NCBI GenBank assembly: GCA_020721065.1
Contig: DYNM01000006.1
Coordinates: 57,744-121,743 of the forward strand
Direction of reading: 5' to 3'
Origin: Thiocystis violascens
Lineage (GTDB): Bacteria > Pseudomonadota > Gammaproteobacteria > Chromatiales > Chromatiaceae
DNA length: 64,000 nt
Shown here piece after piece: positions 26,166 through 35,346 of the stretch (within the stretch, counting starts at the first letter, position 1; every line of letters begins with the position of its first letter). The translations under genes were made by a program, and so were the position numbers. The notes beneath the pieces are model-generated. The model worked only from the letters and a program-made list of their open reading frames with translations. It did no database searches and was not told where the DNA came from.

Positions 26166-27711
26166 AGCAAAAAATCCAATTCTGAAGAAGATCAACATCA
26201 TTGACCAACGTGATGCAGTAGTGAATGACGATGGCGCGGAACCAAATTGGCCAACCGTTGATGTGATTGTCGGCAATCCGCCGTTTTTAGGCGATAAGCG
26301 AATGCTTGGCGCAATGGGTGATGAATATGTGAAACGGTTGCGCAATTGTTATCAGGGGCGCATTCCCGGCGGTGCCGATTTGGTAACGTATTGGTTTGAA
26401 AAGGCGCGAACGCAGCTTGAAACGAGAAAAGCCAAAACTGTCGGTTTTGTCGCAACCAATTCAATTCGTGGCGGCGCAAATCGCAAAGTATTAGAGCGCA
26501 TTTGTGAGACGACGACCATTTTTAATGCGTGGTCAGATGAGCCTTGGATTAACAGCGGCGCAGCCGTGCGCGTCAGTTTGATTTGTTTTGGAAATACAGA
26601 ATTAGCGCCGGTTTTGAATGATGAAGCGGTCGCGGCAATTTATGCAGATTTGACGGCTGGTGCAATTGATGCGGGTTCGGATATTACGCAAGCAAAAGCA
26701 TTAGCAAATAATTGTGGAACCTGTTTTATTGGCACACAGAAAAGCGGCGATTTTGATATTGCCGGTGAATTAGCGCGGCAGTGGTTACAAGAACAGAATC
26801 CACACGGAAAACCGAACAGCGATGTTGTGCGTCCTTGGACAAATGGTGCGGACATTGCGCGGCGATCCAGTGATACTTGGATTGTCGATTTTGGAGTAAA
26901 TTTGACTGAAGAACAGGCTAAATTTTATCAAGAGCCATTTCAACATCTAGTTGAAAAAGTTAAACCAGTGCGCTTGCAAGTTAAAAACGAATTGCGTAAA
27001 AAATTTTGGTGGTTACATGTTCCAGCATGTGAAAATATGCGTGTTGCTTTGCTTCCATATCCCCGCTATATTTGCACTCCGCGAGTTGCGAAACATCGGT
27101 TATTTAAGTGGATTGACAAAATAGTTTTACCTGATTGTGCAAATTCAATAATTGCCCGCGCTGATGACACCACTTTTGGTATTTTACATTCCCGTTTCCA
27201 TGAATTATGGGCATCGCGAATGGGCACCAGTTTAGAAGATCGTCCGCGTTATACGCCAACCACGACATTTGAAACTTTCCCTTTTCCAATTGGTTTAACG
27301 CCAGCGGATACTGGTGGCGCGATTGCAACATTAGATAGCGGCGCGATCATTCCGACAGTCGCAGCGCAATATCAAGATCATGCTAAAGCGATTGCGGAAG
27401 CCGCTTTCAAGTTAAATCAATTGCGTGAAGATTGGTTAAATCCGCCGGAGTGGATTGAACGCCAGCCAGAAGTTGTCGCTGGTTATCCTGATCGTATCAT
27501 TCCCAAACCTAAATATGCAGCAGAATTAAAGCAGCACACATTGACGAATCTTTACAATCAACGTCCTGACTGGCTGACAACTGCGCATCAGCAATTAGAT
27601 TGTGCTGTTGCCGCTGCGTATGGTTGGGAAGATGAGGCAACAGAACTTAATGCAACGGAGATATTGCAGCGATTATTAGCGTTGAATCTAACGCGGAATA
27701 ACTGCAAATAA
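24730..27711 (+). CDS. MmeI-like type IIL restriction-modification enzyme, copy 1
   Basis: 993 residues, a single-chain restriction endonuclease and adenine-N6 methyltransferase. Seen: N-terminal nuclease with D64-x9-E74-x-K76, the same spacing as the MmeI catalytic site, and NPPLLIVSDMEQI typical of MmeI_N; a helical connector; methyltransferase motif I DPACGSGNF at about 402; motif IV NPPF at about 515; a target-recognition region at about 650-840 and a conserved C-terminus. Start chosen at the ATG in the repeated leader GCCCATGACG. It methylates one strand and cuts outside its site, as known for the family. The adjacent copy differs mainly in the recognition part. Follows a broken toxin gene, a sign of insertion. 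Confidence 0.9.
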   Translation: MTPDQFIAKWQASTLKERSAAQEHFIDLCRLLDEPTPAESDPTGAFYCFERGAKKTTGGDGWADVWKRNCFGWEYKGKRKHFNEAFVQLHRYAPALGNPPLLIVSDMEQIIIHTAFNGTVPDKYSLALEDLRNPDNLRLLKWAFTEPERLRPKLTTAVLTEKAARQFGELAQTLCERGHDTTQVAHFCQQILFCFFAEDIGLLPNQLFSKLLEIGQQRLEHLPATLTNLFNTMATGGFFGNDPVDWFNGGLFDAATPLPLTRADVTTLRELAQLNWSAIEPSILGTLFERGLDPNQREQLGAHYTDPASIMRLVNPVVLDPLREEWRTHQTAIAALLEKVAGLKNKADKAIAAANTTALTTEAANKVGKVRTDASNAEAKAKNQIEKRCRDFLNRLQKFRVLDPACGSGNFLLLALRGLKDLEHEVILDAERLGLPASFPKVGPENVLGIELNAYAAELARVTVWIGEIQWMLHHGFSLAKNPILKKINIIDQRDAVVNDDGAEPNWPTVDVIVGNPPFLGDKRMLGAMGDEYVKRLRNCYQGRIPGGADLVTYWFEKARTQLETRKAKTVGFVATNSIRGGANRKVLERICETTTIFNAWSDEPWINSGAAVRVSLICFGNTELAPVLNDEAVAAIYADLTAGAIDAGSDITQAKALANNCGTCFIGTQKSGDFDIAGELARQWLQEQNPHGKPNSDVVRPWTNGADIARRSSDTWIVDFGVNLTEEQAKFYQEPFQHLVEKVKPVRLQVKNELRKKFWWLHVPACENMRVALLPYPRYICTPRVAKHRLFKWIDKIVLPDCANSIIARADDTTFGILHSRFHELWASRMGTSLEDRPRYTPTTTFETFPFPIGLTPADTGGAIATLDSGAIIPTVAAQYQDHAKAIAEAAFKLNQLREDWLNPPEWIERQPEVVAGYPDRIIPKPKYAAELKQHTLTNLYNQRPDWLTTAHQQLDCAVAAAYGWEDEATELNATEILQRLLALNLTRNNCK

Positions 27712-27732
27712 ATTTTGCACGGCAGCAGCGTA

Positions 27733-29180
27733 AGAATACCGCCCATGACGCCCGACCAATTTATTGCTAAATGGCAAGCCACCACGCTTAAAGAACGCTC
27801 GGCAGCGCAGGAACATTTTATTGATTTATGCCGCTTATTGGATGAACCAACACCAGCAGAAAGTGATCCAACTGGTGCGTTTTATTGCTTTGAGCGCGGC
27901 GCAAAAAAAACCACTGGTGGCGATGGTTGGGCGGATGTGTGGAAACGCAATTGCTTTGGCTGGGAATACAAAGGTAAACGCAAACACTTCAATGAAGCCT
28001 TTGTCCAACTGCATCGCTACGCACCAGCATTGGGAAATCCGCCGCTGCTGATTGTTTCTGATATGGAACAAATCATTATTCATACGGCATTTAATGGCAC
28101 TGTGCCTGATAAGTATTCATTGGCGCTGGAAGATTTGCGCAATCCCGATAACTTGCGGTTATTAAAATGGGCATTTACCGAACCAGAACGCTTGCGCCCA
28201 AAGCTCACTACTGCGGTATTAACCGAAAAAGCGGCACGACAATTTGCTGAATTGGCGCAAACATTATGCGAACGTGGCCACGACACCACACAAGTTGCGC
28301 ATTTTTGCCAGCAGATTTTGTTTTGTTTCTTTGCGGAAGATATTGGTTTATTGCCCAATCAATTATTTAGCAAATTATTGGAAATTGGGCAGCAACGTTT
28401 GGAACATTTACCGGCAACGCTCACCAATTTATTTAATACGATGGCAACCGGCGGCTTCTTTGGTAATGATCCGGTCGATTGGTTTAATGGCGGATTATTT
28501 GATGCCGCAACGCCACTGCCATTAACCCGCGCTGATGTCACCACATTACGGGAATTGGCGCAGTTGAATTGGTCAGCAATTGAGCCGAGTATTTTGGGAA
28601 CCTTATTTGAGCGCGGACTTGATCCGAATCAACGTGAACAACTCGGAGCGCATTACACCGATTCGGCATCAATTATGCGGCTGGTCAATCCGGTGGTGCT
28701 TGAGCCATTGCGGATAGAATGGCGCACTCAAAAAACTGCAATTGCGGCATTGCTTGAAAAGGTGGCGGAATTAAAAATCAAGGCGGATAACGCAATTGCG
28801 GCTGCAAATACGACTGCGCTAACAATTGAAGCTGCCAATAAAGTTAGAAAAGTGCGAACTGATACCAGCAATGCCGAGGCAAAAGCAAAAAAGCAGATTG
28901 AAAAACGCTGTCAGGATTTTTTGAATCGGTTGCAAAAGTTTCGCGTGCTTGATCCGGCTTGCGGTTCGGGAAACTTTTTATTATTAGCGTTGCGTGGATT
29001 GAAAGATTTAGAGCACGAGGTGATTGTAGATGCCGAGCGTTTGGGTTTACCCGCCAGTTTTCCCAAAGTTGGGCCGGAGAATGTGCTGGGCATTGAATTG
29101 AATGCTTATGCTGCTGAATTGGCGCGAGTGACAGTGTGGATTGGTGAAATTCAATGGATGTTACATCACGGTTTTTCTTT
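27733..29180 (+). repeat. Direct repeat copy 2: shared 5' part of tandem restriction genes
   Basis: Second copy of the repeat at 24718-26165, including the same 12 bases upstream of the start codon. Confidence 0.85.
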
Positions 29181-30714
29181 GGCAACAATTCCAATTTTGA
29201 AAAAAACTAACGCCATTGATCAACGTGATGCACTGATGAATGCAGATGGGTTAGAATCAAGTTGGCCAGATGCCGACGTGATTATTGGTAATCCACCGTT
29301 TTTGGGCGGCAATAAAAAACGCAGCGTGTTAGGCAATGATTATTGCTCTATACTGAATACAATTTATATCGGGCGCGTTCCCGCCGGTGCTGATTTAGTT
29401 ACTTATTGGTTTGAAAAAGCGCGAGTACACATTGCAAGCGGAAAAGCGCAAGCTGCTGGTTTTGTGGCAACGAATGCAATTTGTAATGGAGCAAATCGTA
29501 AAGTATTAAAGCGCGTTTGTGAAACGATGACCATTTTTAATGCGTGGTCAGATGAGCCTTGGTTTAATAATGATGCCGCTGTGCGCGTGAGTTTAATTTG
29601 TTTTGGTCAGTCCAAAAAAATACCAATTCTGAATGGAACGCAGGTGGCGGATATTCACGCCAATTTAACTGCCGGTAACGCCGAAGTTGACTGTGATGTA
29701 ACACAAGCAAAACCATTAAATGATAATGTAGGTGCGTGTTGGCGAGGACTAGCAAAAGTAGGTCATTTTGATATTCCTGGTGCTATTGCGCGACACTGGT
29801 TGCTATTGCTAAATCCACATGGTCAAACGAATGCTGAGGTATTAACTCCTTGGGTCAATGGCAGTGATATTACGCGCCGTTCTGCCGATACTTGGTTGAT
29901 TGATTACGGTAATCAGTTTTCTGAAATGGAAGCGGCATGTTATGAGGCACCGTTTGCATATTTAATCAACCATGTGCAAAAACAACGTGCGCAGCAACGC
30001 GATGAAAAACGCAAACGCTATTGGTGGCGATTAGGGCGTTCTGGAGCAAAAATTCGAGCAGCATTAACGCAGCATTCGCGGTATCTTGCCACGCCAATGG
30101 TGGGAAAATATCGCTTATTTGTGTGGCTCAATCGGCATATTTTTCCAGATCAGCAATTGATTGTGATTGCGCGGGCAGATGATACGATGTTTGGTATTTT
30201 ACATTCTCGATTTCATGATTTATGGGCAATGCGTATGGGCAGCAGCTTTGGTGTGACGCGCCGTTATACGCCAACCACGACATTTGAAACTTTTCCTTTT
30301 CCAATTGGTTTAACGCCAGCGGATACTGGCGGCGCAATTGCAACATTAGACAGCGGCGCAATCATTCCGATAGTTGCAATGCAATATCAAGATCACGCTA
30401 AAGCAATTGCTGAAGCCGCATATCAGTTAAACCGATTGCGTGAACAATGGTTAAATCCGTCGGAGTGGGTTGAATATCAACCAGAAGTTGTTGCCAGTTA
30501 TCCTGATCGTATGATTCCTAAACCTAAATATGCCGCAGAATTAAAACAGCGCACGTTGACGAATCTTTATAATCAACGTCCTGATTGGCTGGTGACTGCG
30601 CATCGGCAATTAGATTGTGCGGTTGCCGCCGCCTATGGTTGGGAAGATGACGCACTGGAATTGAGTGAAATGGAGATAGTGCAGCGGTTATTGGTATTGA
30701 ATGTAGAACGGTGA
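27745..30714 (+). CDS. MmeI-like type IIL restriction-modification enzyme, copy 2
   Basis: 989 residues, same layout as copy 1: D64-x9-E74-x-K76 nuclease motif, DPACGSGNF at about 402, NPPF at about 515. The first 310 residues are almost identical to copy 1, the segment from about 480 to 840 is clearly diverged (for example GGNKKRSVLGNDY against GDKRMLGAMGDEY, and a different, Arg/Lys-rich stretch KQRAQQRDEKRKRYWW), and the last 130 residues match again. This is the expected result of duplicating the gene and exchanging the recognition domain, so the two should have different target sites. The start lies 33 bases after the first copy's stop. All catalytic motifs look intact. Confidence 0.9.
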   Translation: MTPDQFIAKWQATTLKERSAAQEHFIDLCRLLDEPTPAESDPTGAFYCFERGAKKTTGGDGWADVWKRNCFGWEYKGKRKHFNEAFVQLHRYAPALGNPPLLIVSDMEQIIIHTAFNGTVPDKYSLALEDLRNPDNLRLLKWAFTEPERLRPKLTTAVLTEKAARQFAELAQTLCERGHDTTQVAHFCQQILFCFFAEDIGLLPNQLFSKLLEIGQQRLEHLPATLTNLFNTMATGGFFGNDPVDWFNGGLFDAATPLPLTRADVTTLRELAQLNWSAIEPSILGTLFERGLDPNQREQLGAHYTDSASIMRLVNPVVLEPLRIEWRTQKTAIAALLEKVAELKIKADNAIAAANTTALTIEAANKVRKVRTDTSNAEAKAKKQIEKRCQDFLNRLQKFRVLDPACGSGNFLLLALRGLKDLEHEVIVDAERLGLPASFPKVGPENVLGIELNAYAAELARVTVWIGEIQWMLHHGFSLATIPILKKTNAIDQRDALMNADGLESSWPDADVIIGNPPFLGGNKKRSVLGNDYCSILNTIYIGRVPAGADLVTYWFEKARVHIASGKAQAAGFVATNAICNGANRKVLKRVCETMTIFNAWSDEPWFNNDAAVRVSLICFGQSKKIPILNGTQVADIHANLTAGNAEVDCDVTQAKPLNDNVGACWRGLAKVGHFDIPGAIARHWLLLLNPHGQTNAEVLTPWVNGSDITRRSADTWLIDYGNQFSEMEAACYEAPFAYLINHVQKQRAQQRDEKRKRYWWRLGRSGAKIRAALTQHSRYLATPMVGKYRLFVWLNRHIFPDQQLIVIARADDTMFGILHSRFHDLWAMRMGSSFGVTRRYTPTTTFETFPFPIGLTPADTGGAIATLDSGAIIPIVAMQYQDHAKAIAEAAYQLNRLREQWLNPSEWVEYQPEVVASYPDRMIPKPKYAAELKQRTLTNLYNQRPDWLVTAHRQLDCAVAAAYGWEDDALELSEMEIVQRLLVLNVER

Positions 30715-30829
30715 CGGTAGGAATCAGGTCTAAATACTTTAATTGAAAGCTGAATACCGCTTTTTTTAATAGCACATATGCTAATAACGTGGATAAAGGC
30801 GGGATCAATATAATTAAAACAGCACTACA

Positions 30830-30871
30830 GATTGTGTTTTGCAGTCTGCACAATCGTCCCTAATTGTGCAG
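30830..30871. other. Competing hairpins in the gap after the restriction genes
   Basis: The 255 bases at 30715-30969 lie between convergent genes. CTGCACAAT / ATTGTGCAG (30846-30854 with 30863-30871) forms a 9-bp stem, and GATTGTG / CACAATC (30830-30836 with 30849-30855) is an alternative that excludes it. No T tract follows. Possibly a termination region; no gene seen. Confidence 0.4.
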
Positions 30872-30969
30872 TTCAATCAAATGACAATTCATTTCTAGCA
30901 ACAGTTGTCGCAATTGGTGCAGACAACAGTTTGTGTTAATGCAGTGGTGGATATTGTGCGGCTGTTATT

Positions 30970-31455
30970 TCAAACCGCGCCGCAGCATTTTTTAGCTTTT
31001 TTACCCGAACCGCAGGTGCAGGGATCATTTCTGCCGACTTTTTCCACCCGTATTGGCGGCGCTTTTGGATTAAGCTCGCTGCTTTCATACAACCAGACGC
31101 CATCTTCGCAGCGAAATTGCGATAATTCATGCTGGGCATGAGTTTTGCCGTGTTGCCGATAACGAAAAATAAACTCCACCTGTCCACTCAGATCGTCAAT
31201 GCCGCCGGCAACGACGCGCACGACTTTTAATCCCAACCACGTCGTCCCTATTGCACTGCGTTCCACCTCGGCGCGATTAAAATCTGCGCGAGCTTCGGGC
31301 GCATCTGTGCGCTCGATGTGGTCAAACTGACCGAGGGTGTAGGCGCTATAACGCGACCGCATCAAGGCTTCAGCGGTTGGTGCGGGCGCACCGGCGAGAA
31401 AGGGCGCACAGCAGTCATCAAACTCGCGCCCGGAACCGCACATACAATCTGACAT
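30970..31455 (-). CDS. ychJ: YchJ-family SEC-C motif protein
   Basis: 161 residues. Two Cys-rich SEC-C zinc motifs are seen, [13 protein letters not shown] at the N-terminus and [16 protein letters not shown] at the end, flanking a central NTF2-like domain of the YchJ type ([17 protein letters not shown]). The family's job is unknown; SEC-C binds zinc and in SecA contacts SecB and ribosomes. Start placed at the ATG giving MSDCMCGSG. Convergent to the restriction genes and divergent to a cupin gene, with 158 bases between the latter starts. Confidence 0.85.
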   Translation of the reverse strand: MSDCMCGSGREFDDCCAPFLAGAPAPTAEALMRSRYSAYTLGQFDHIERTDAPEARADFNRAEVERSAIGTTWLGLKVVRVVAGGIDDLSGQVEFIFRYRQHGKTHAQHELSQFRCEDGVWLYESSELNPKAPPIRVEKVGRNDPCTCGSGKKAKKCCGAV

Positions 31456-31613
31456 ACACAACCTCAATGATCATCTGTAATTTAAGAGCCGTGCATTTTA
31501 GGCGTGACTGCATTGTTTTGAAATGCACGAGTGCGGTGATTGCGCTCTGACAGATGAACATTGACGACTTGTTCATTGTTCACGCCGTTTTAATCATATA
31601 GGAGTTTATTTTG

Positions 31614-31895
31614 ATGTCTGATTTAACCATTCGCTGCGAACACAAACCATCGCCAGCTAAATTAGAAGTGATGCACGTTGATAGCTGGCCAATTTGGAAA
31701 AAAGAACCCTCGCAATTTAGCTGGCATTACGACACCAGCGAGACCTGCTACATCTTGCGCGGTCGTTTCACCGTCACCCCCGACGGTGGTGAGCCTGAGA
31801 GCTTCGGACGCGGCGATCTCATCATCTTTCCGGCGGGATTATCCTGCATTTGGAACATCACCGAAACGGTAGAAAAGCACTATCGCTTTGATTAG
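31614..31895 (+). CDS. Small cupin protein (DUF861 type)
   Basis: 93 residues, one cupin barrel. Seen: FSWHYDTSETCYILRGRFTV (metal-site region), a Gly-rich GDLIIFPAGLSCIW and WNITETVEKHYRF, typical of the EutQ-like/DUF861 small cupins. Substrate unknown. AGGAG lies 9-13 bases before the ATG. Followed by a small hairpin and then rpoH, 86 bases downstream. Confidence 0.8.
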   Translation: MSDLTIRCEHKPSPAKLEVMHVDSWPIWKKEPSQFSWHYDTSETCYILRGRFTVTPDGGEPESFGRGDLIIFPAGLSCIWNITETVEKHYRFD

Positions 31896-31921
31896 TCAGT
31901 AGAAAAAAAGATTGGATAAAG

Positions 31922-31944
31922 TCCTACTAAGTTGGTAGGATTTT
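31922..31944 (+). terminator. Short hairpin between cupin gene and rpoH
   Basis: 6-bp stem TCCTAC / GTAGGA with a 7-base loop and TTTTA after it. A weak terminator or a leader structure of rpoH. Confidence 0.4.
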
Positions 31945-31981
31945 ACCTAACGACATCGTTCCATGATTTAGGGATTGCAAC

Positions 31982-32821
31982 ATGACTAAAGACTTCTCCC
32001 TCCTACCTGTTGGCACCATTGAGGCTTATATCAGCAGTGCATATCACATTCCGATGCTGACCCCGGATGAAGAAAAATCATTAGCCATTCAATTGCGCGA
32101 TCATAACGATATGATTGCAGCACGGCGTTTGGTGACTTCACATTTGCGCTTTGTGATTCGGATTGCGCGGGGTTATTTAGGATATGGTTTGCCTTTACCG
32201 GATTTAATTCAAGAAGGCACGGTGGGTTTAATTAAAGCGGTGCGGCGCTTTGAACCGGATATGGGAGTGCGGCTAGTCTCGTTTGCTGTGCATTGGATTC
32301 GTGCTGAAATCCATGAATACATTTTGCGCAATTGGCGCATTGTAAAGGTGGCAACCACCAAAGCGCAGCGTAAATTGTTTTTTAACTTGCGCAGTGCTAA
32401 GAAACGTTTGGGTTGGTTTACCAAACAGGAAGTAGAAGAGGTTGCAGCAGATTTAGGGGTTAAACCAGAAACTGTGTTGCAAATGGAGTTGCGTTTATCG
32501 AGCCAAGATTTATCTTTTGACGGCTTGGAAGATGACGATGATGATGCGCCGGCAGCGCCTTCTACCTATTTGCCTGATTTACGCATGGAACCAGCGCGAA
32601 TGCTGGAATGTGATGATAGCGAACGCGATCAACATGAGCGGCTGCATCATGCTTTAGATAGTTTGGATGAGCGCAGCAAAACGATTTTACAGCAACGCTG
32701 GCTGGCGGAAAAAAAGCAGACGTTGCATGAATTGGCAGATCAATTTGGGGTATCAGCCGAAAGAATTCGTCAAATTGAAAAGAATGCGATGAATAAACTG
32801 CGGCTACAATTGGAAGTATAA
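31982..32821 (+). CDS. rpoH: Heat-shock sigma factor RpoH (sigma 32)
   Basis: 279 residues. Directs RNA polymerase to heat-shock promoters. Seen: region 2 (RLVTSHLRFVIRIARGYLGYG, DLIQEGTVGLIKAVRRF, SFAVHWIRAEIHEYILRNWRIVK), the RpoH box QRKLFFNLR just after it, and region 4 with the helix-turn-helix TLHELADQFGVSAERIRQIE. Length matches the family. No ftsEX neighbours, which commonly precede rpoH in enteric bacteria. A strong terminator follows at 32835. Confidence 0.95.
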   Translation: MTKDFSLLPVGTIEAYISSAYHIPMLTPDEEKSLAIQLRDHNDMIAARRLVTSHLRFVIRIARGYLGYGLPLPDLIQEGTVGLIKAVRRFEPDMGVRLVSFAVHWIRAEIHEYILRNWRIVKVATTKAQRKLFFNLRSAKKRLGWFTKQEVEEVAADLGVKPETVLQMELRLSSQDLSFDGLEDDDDDAPAAPSTYLPDLRMEPARMLECDDSERDQHERLHHALDSLDERSKTILQQRWLAEKKQTLHELADQFGVSAERIRQIEKNAMNKLRLQLEV

Positions 32822-32834
32822 TGTTGTGTGGATT

Positions 32835-32871
32835 AAAAAAGCCCCGCTGTTGTTGAGCGGGGCTTTTTTTA
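32835..32871 (+). terminator. Strong bidirectional terminator after rpoH
   Basis: A-run, GCCCCGCT / AGCGGGGC 8-bp stem extended by A:T pairs, 7-base loop, eight T. It serves rpoH and, read from the other strand, the beta-helix protein gene. Confidence 0.9.
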
Positions 32872-32890
32872 TGCGCGGTTAGTGCTGTAT

Positions 32891-35059
32891 TTATTTTGTA
32901 ACTGTGTAGGCTTGGGCTCGCCAATTATTGATTTCAGATTTTTCTGACACCACGCATTTACTATCAACAAACGCATAGAGTTTTTTGCTGCCAGCAGCGC
33001 CCGCTGCGAGTGATTTGATCGTGAGAATTTTTGTTTTACCCGCGCCAACCGTTCCCACCATGACAGCTTTATCACCGCCAGTGCTGCACACGGGTTGGGC
33101 GGTGCGGTTTGTCCATACCGACAAAGTGCCGCCATCGGCGCTGCTGGTGCCTTGGTTTTTCACCGTGATCTTGGCTTCAAATACGCCATTTGCAGTTGGA
33201 GCTGCCGGGCTTAAGTTGATGTTTGTGATGATGAAATCCACCGTTGCAACGGGAAGGCTGGTGAAGGTCGCGGTCACGGTTTTGTTGGCGGTGAGAGTCA
33301 GCGTGCATTGTTTAGAATTAGTTGCGCTCGCTATGCAGCCCGTCCATTTCACAAAGGTTGCGCCAGTGGCGGGTACGGCAGTGAGCATGACGGTTTTGCC
33401 TCTGGCAAATTTCGCCGAGCAACCGGTACCCGTACCGCAGTTGATTCCCGTTGGGCTGCTGGTGACGGTGCCGTTGCCGACTTTGGTGAGCGTCAAACTG
33501 TAATTCACCGGCACGGCGGTAAACGTCGCAGTGACGGTTTGCGCTTTGCTCATCGTGACAGCGCAGGTGCCGGTTTTATTGGTACAGGCTCCGCTCCAGC
33601 CGCTAAAAGTAAATCCAGTCAATGGTTTAGCTGTCAGCGTGACCTCTTCGTCAATAGGGAAGGAACCGCTGCAAGTGGTGTCGCTGCACGTTAAACCGGT
33701 CGGCGCACTGGTGACGTTGCCTTTCCCAGCAAGCGTAATTGTCAATGGATACGCAGTTGGCGCTGCGCCGTCGCCAGCTTCAAATGCGCCGATGTCCACG
33801 CGGTCGCCGACGATGCGCGGAAAGCCCACGCCGCGTTGATCGGTGGTTAATTCAGCCGGAACGAGATCGTTATTGCCAGCATCAATTGCTTGGCTGCCTG
33901 CGACGAGAGCATGGGTATAAGAATTGCCGCCGTTGTCTTCTAATGTGCTGAAAGCCATATCTGCTGCGCTTGCTAATACTATATCAGTATCGGCAAGTTT
34001 AATATTGTCATCTAAACCGTAAATACCGCTATCACCGTTGATACCGATTAAATTATGACCAAGTGAGATGAAAGAGTTATCAAAACGCGCATCATCGTAA
34101 CCATCATATTCACCTAATTCACTGCCTTTAGTAGCGAGATTGTTGGATATAATTGTATTGCCGAGAGTCAAATCACCGCGATTATTTTCAATACCACCAC
34201 CCCATTCAACGGCACTATTATCTATTAAGCTGCAATTAGTTAGAGTGAGATTTCCATCATAGAGATAAATGCCGCCACCACTGCCGTTGGCATTGTTACC
34301 TGAAAAGGTAGTGTTACGCACAATGCCGATGCCATTACGATGATAAATACCACCACCATCCTCATTTGCAGCATTAGCAACTAGAAGACTATCAGTCAGA
34401 GTTAAGTTGCCGTTGTTATAAATTCCAGCACCATCACTGGATGTATTTTGCCATAGGTTTAATTGTGTAGCGGTGAAGGTACCGCCGTCATTATAAATAG
34501 CGCGGCAAGGATTGCTTTGCATCCATAGATTAGTCGCTTTAAGCGTTCCAGTATTGTATAAAACGCTGTAGCAATCTGTATGTTGGCTAAAAGCGATACG
34601 ATTAAGGGTTAACATACTGACATTAGCGAGTGCTGCACCTTCATTCCAAGCGTCACCTGATCTAGGTGGATCACCTTCTTGTAATGTTAAATCTTGAATT
34701 GTTGTTCCAGTAGCGGTGCTACTAATATAGAAAATGCGCGATTTTTTATTACCACTGATGGCCAATATATCGCGTCCAGGTCCGTTAATCGTTAATTTGC
34801 GATCAGTGATATTGATCTCCCCACTGGTTAGTTTAATAACGCCACTGATCGTTGGGTCAAAGTTAATGGTATCTACCGTAATGATGCTGGCATTCGCATC
34901 TAATACTGCTTGCCGCAGCGAGCCGGGACCGCTGTCGTTAAGATTGGTAACGGTGTAGGTTGCAGCTTCGGTAGGGAAACTGAAGAGAATGCTGGCGAGC
35001 AAGGCAGCGATTCCTGCCCAGCTGGTCAGCGGATGAACGGCATGGTGACGGTAACGCAT
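32891..35059 (-). CDS. Secreted beta-helix protein with InlB-like repeats and CARDB domain
   Basis: 722 residues. Sec signal peptide at 1-32 (SWAGIAALLASILFSF, cut near TEA-A). Next the CSLREA-like start NLNDSGPGSLRQAVLDAN and a right-handed parallel beta-helix at about 40-420 with many short N-rich repeats (GGGIYLYDGNLTLTNC). Then two divergent InlB B-type repeats at about 430-600 (each with GFTFSGWSGAC-like or TFVKWTGC motifs, Cys-containing) and a C-terminal CARDB/CARDB-like immunoglobulin domain (ITVKNQGTSSADGG). Start chosen for the GGAGAG at seven bases. Likely a surface or extracellular polysaccharide-binding or adhesive protein. No anchor or secretion gene nearby. Gene alone on this strand. 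Confidence 0.85.
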   Translation of the reverse strand: MRYRHHAVHPLTSWAGIAALLASILFSFPTEAATYTVTNLNDSGPGSLRQAVLDANASIITVDTINFDPTISGVIKLTSGEINITDRKLTINGPGRDILAISGNKKSRIFYISSTATGTTIQDLTLQEGDPPRSGDAWNEGAALANVSMLTLNRIAFSQHTDCYSVLYNTGTLKATNLWMQSNPCRAIYNDGGTFTATQLNLWQNTSSDGAGIYNNGNLTLTDSLLVANAANEDGGGIYHRNGIGIVRNTTFSGNNANGSGGGIYLYDGNLTLTNCSLIDNSAVEWGGGIENNRGDLTLGNTIISNNLATKGSELGEYDGYDDARFDNSFISLGHNLIGINGDSGIYGLDDNIKLADTDIVLASAADMAFSTLEDNGGNSYTHALVAGSQAIDAGNNDLVPAELTTDQRGVGFPRIVGDRVDIGAFEAGDGAAPTAYPLTITLAGKGNVTSAPTGLTCSDTTCSGSFPIDEEVTLTAKPLTGFTFSGWSGACTNKTGTCAVTMSKAQTVTATFTAVPVNYSLTLTKVGNGTVTSSPTGINCGTGTGCSAKFARGKTVMLTAVPATGATFVKWTGCIASATNSKQCTLTLTANKTVTATFTSLPVATVDFIITNINLSPAAPTANGVFEAKITVKNQGTSSADGGTLSVWTNRTAQPVCSTGGDKAVMVGTVGAGKTKILTIKSLAAGAAGSKKLYAFVDSKCVVSEKSEINNWRAQAYTVTK

Positions 35060-35213
35060 TGGCAACTCTCCAAATGATGAGACAAACGTGAACAAGTTAG
35101 TTGATTGTGCCTAAAAAAGAGGCAGTTGCAAACAGGAAGCCTGGTTTAAGAGATAGTTGTGCTGTGCGACGGCAGAGTTACTTCAATTAACTGACTTTTG
35201 CTGCACATATAAA

Positions 35214-35240
35214 AAACGCCCTTGGTTTCCCAAGGGCGTT
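35214..35240 (-). terminator. Intrinsic terminator facing the minus strand
   Basis: 12-bp stem AAACGCCCTTGG / CCAAGGGCGTTT with a 3-base loop; read on the minus strand it is followed by a T run. No minus-strand gene ends here: the nearest start (35059) is further along and the genes to the right point the other way. It may stop antisense transcription into the beta-helix promoter. Confidence 0.7.
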
Positions 35241-35346
35241 TGATGGTTAAACGTTGGTGTGGTGGAAGATGCTGGCGGTTGAAAGTTTGGAGACGGCATC
35301 TGTTCACCTGCGCATAGAGCAAAGTAGCCGCGATGAGGAAAAGTTT

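Noticed and set aside
32891..35059. Several long open frames on the opposite strand
   Set aside because: They are shadows of a single gene with signal peptide and recognisable domains on the minus strand.
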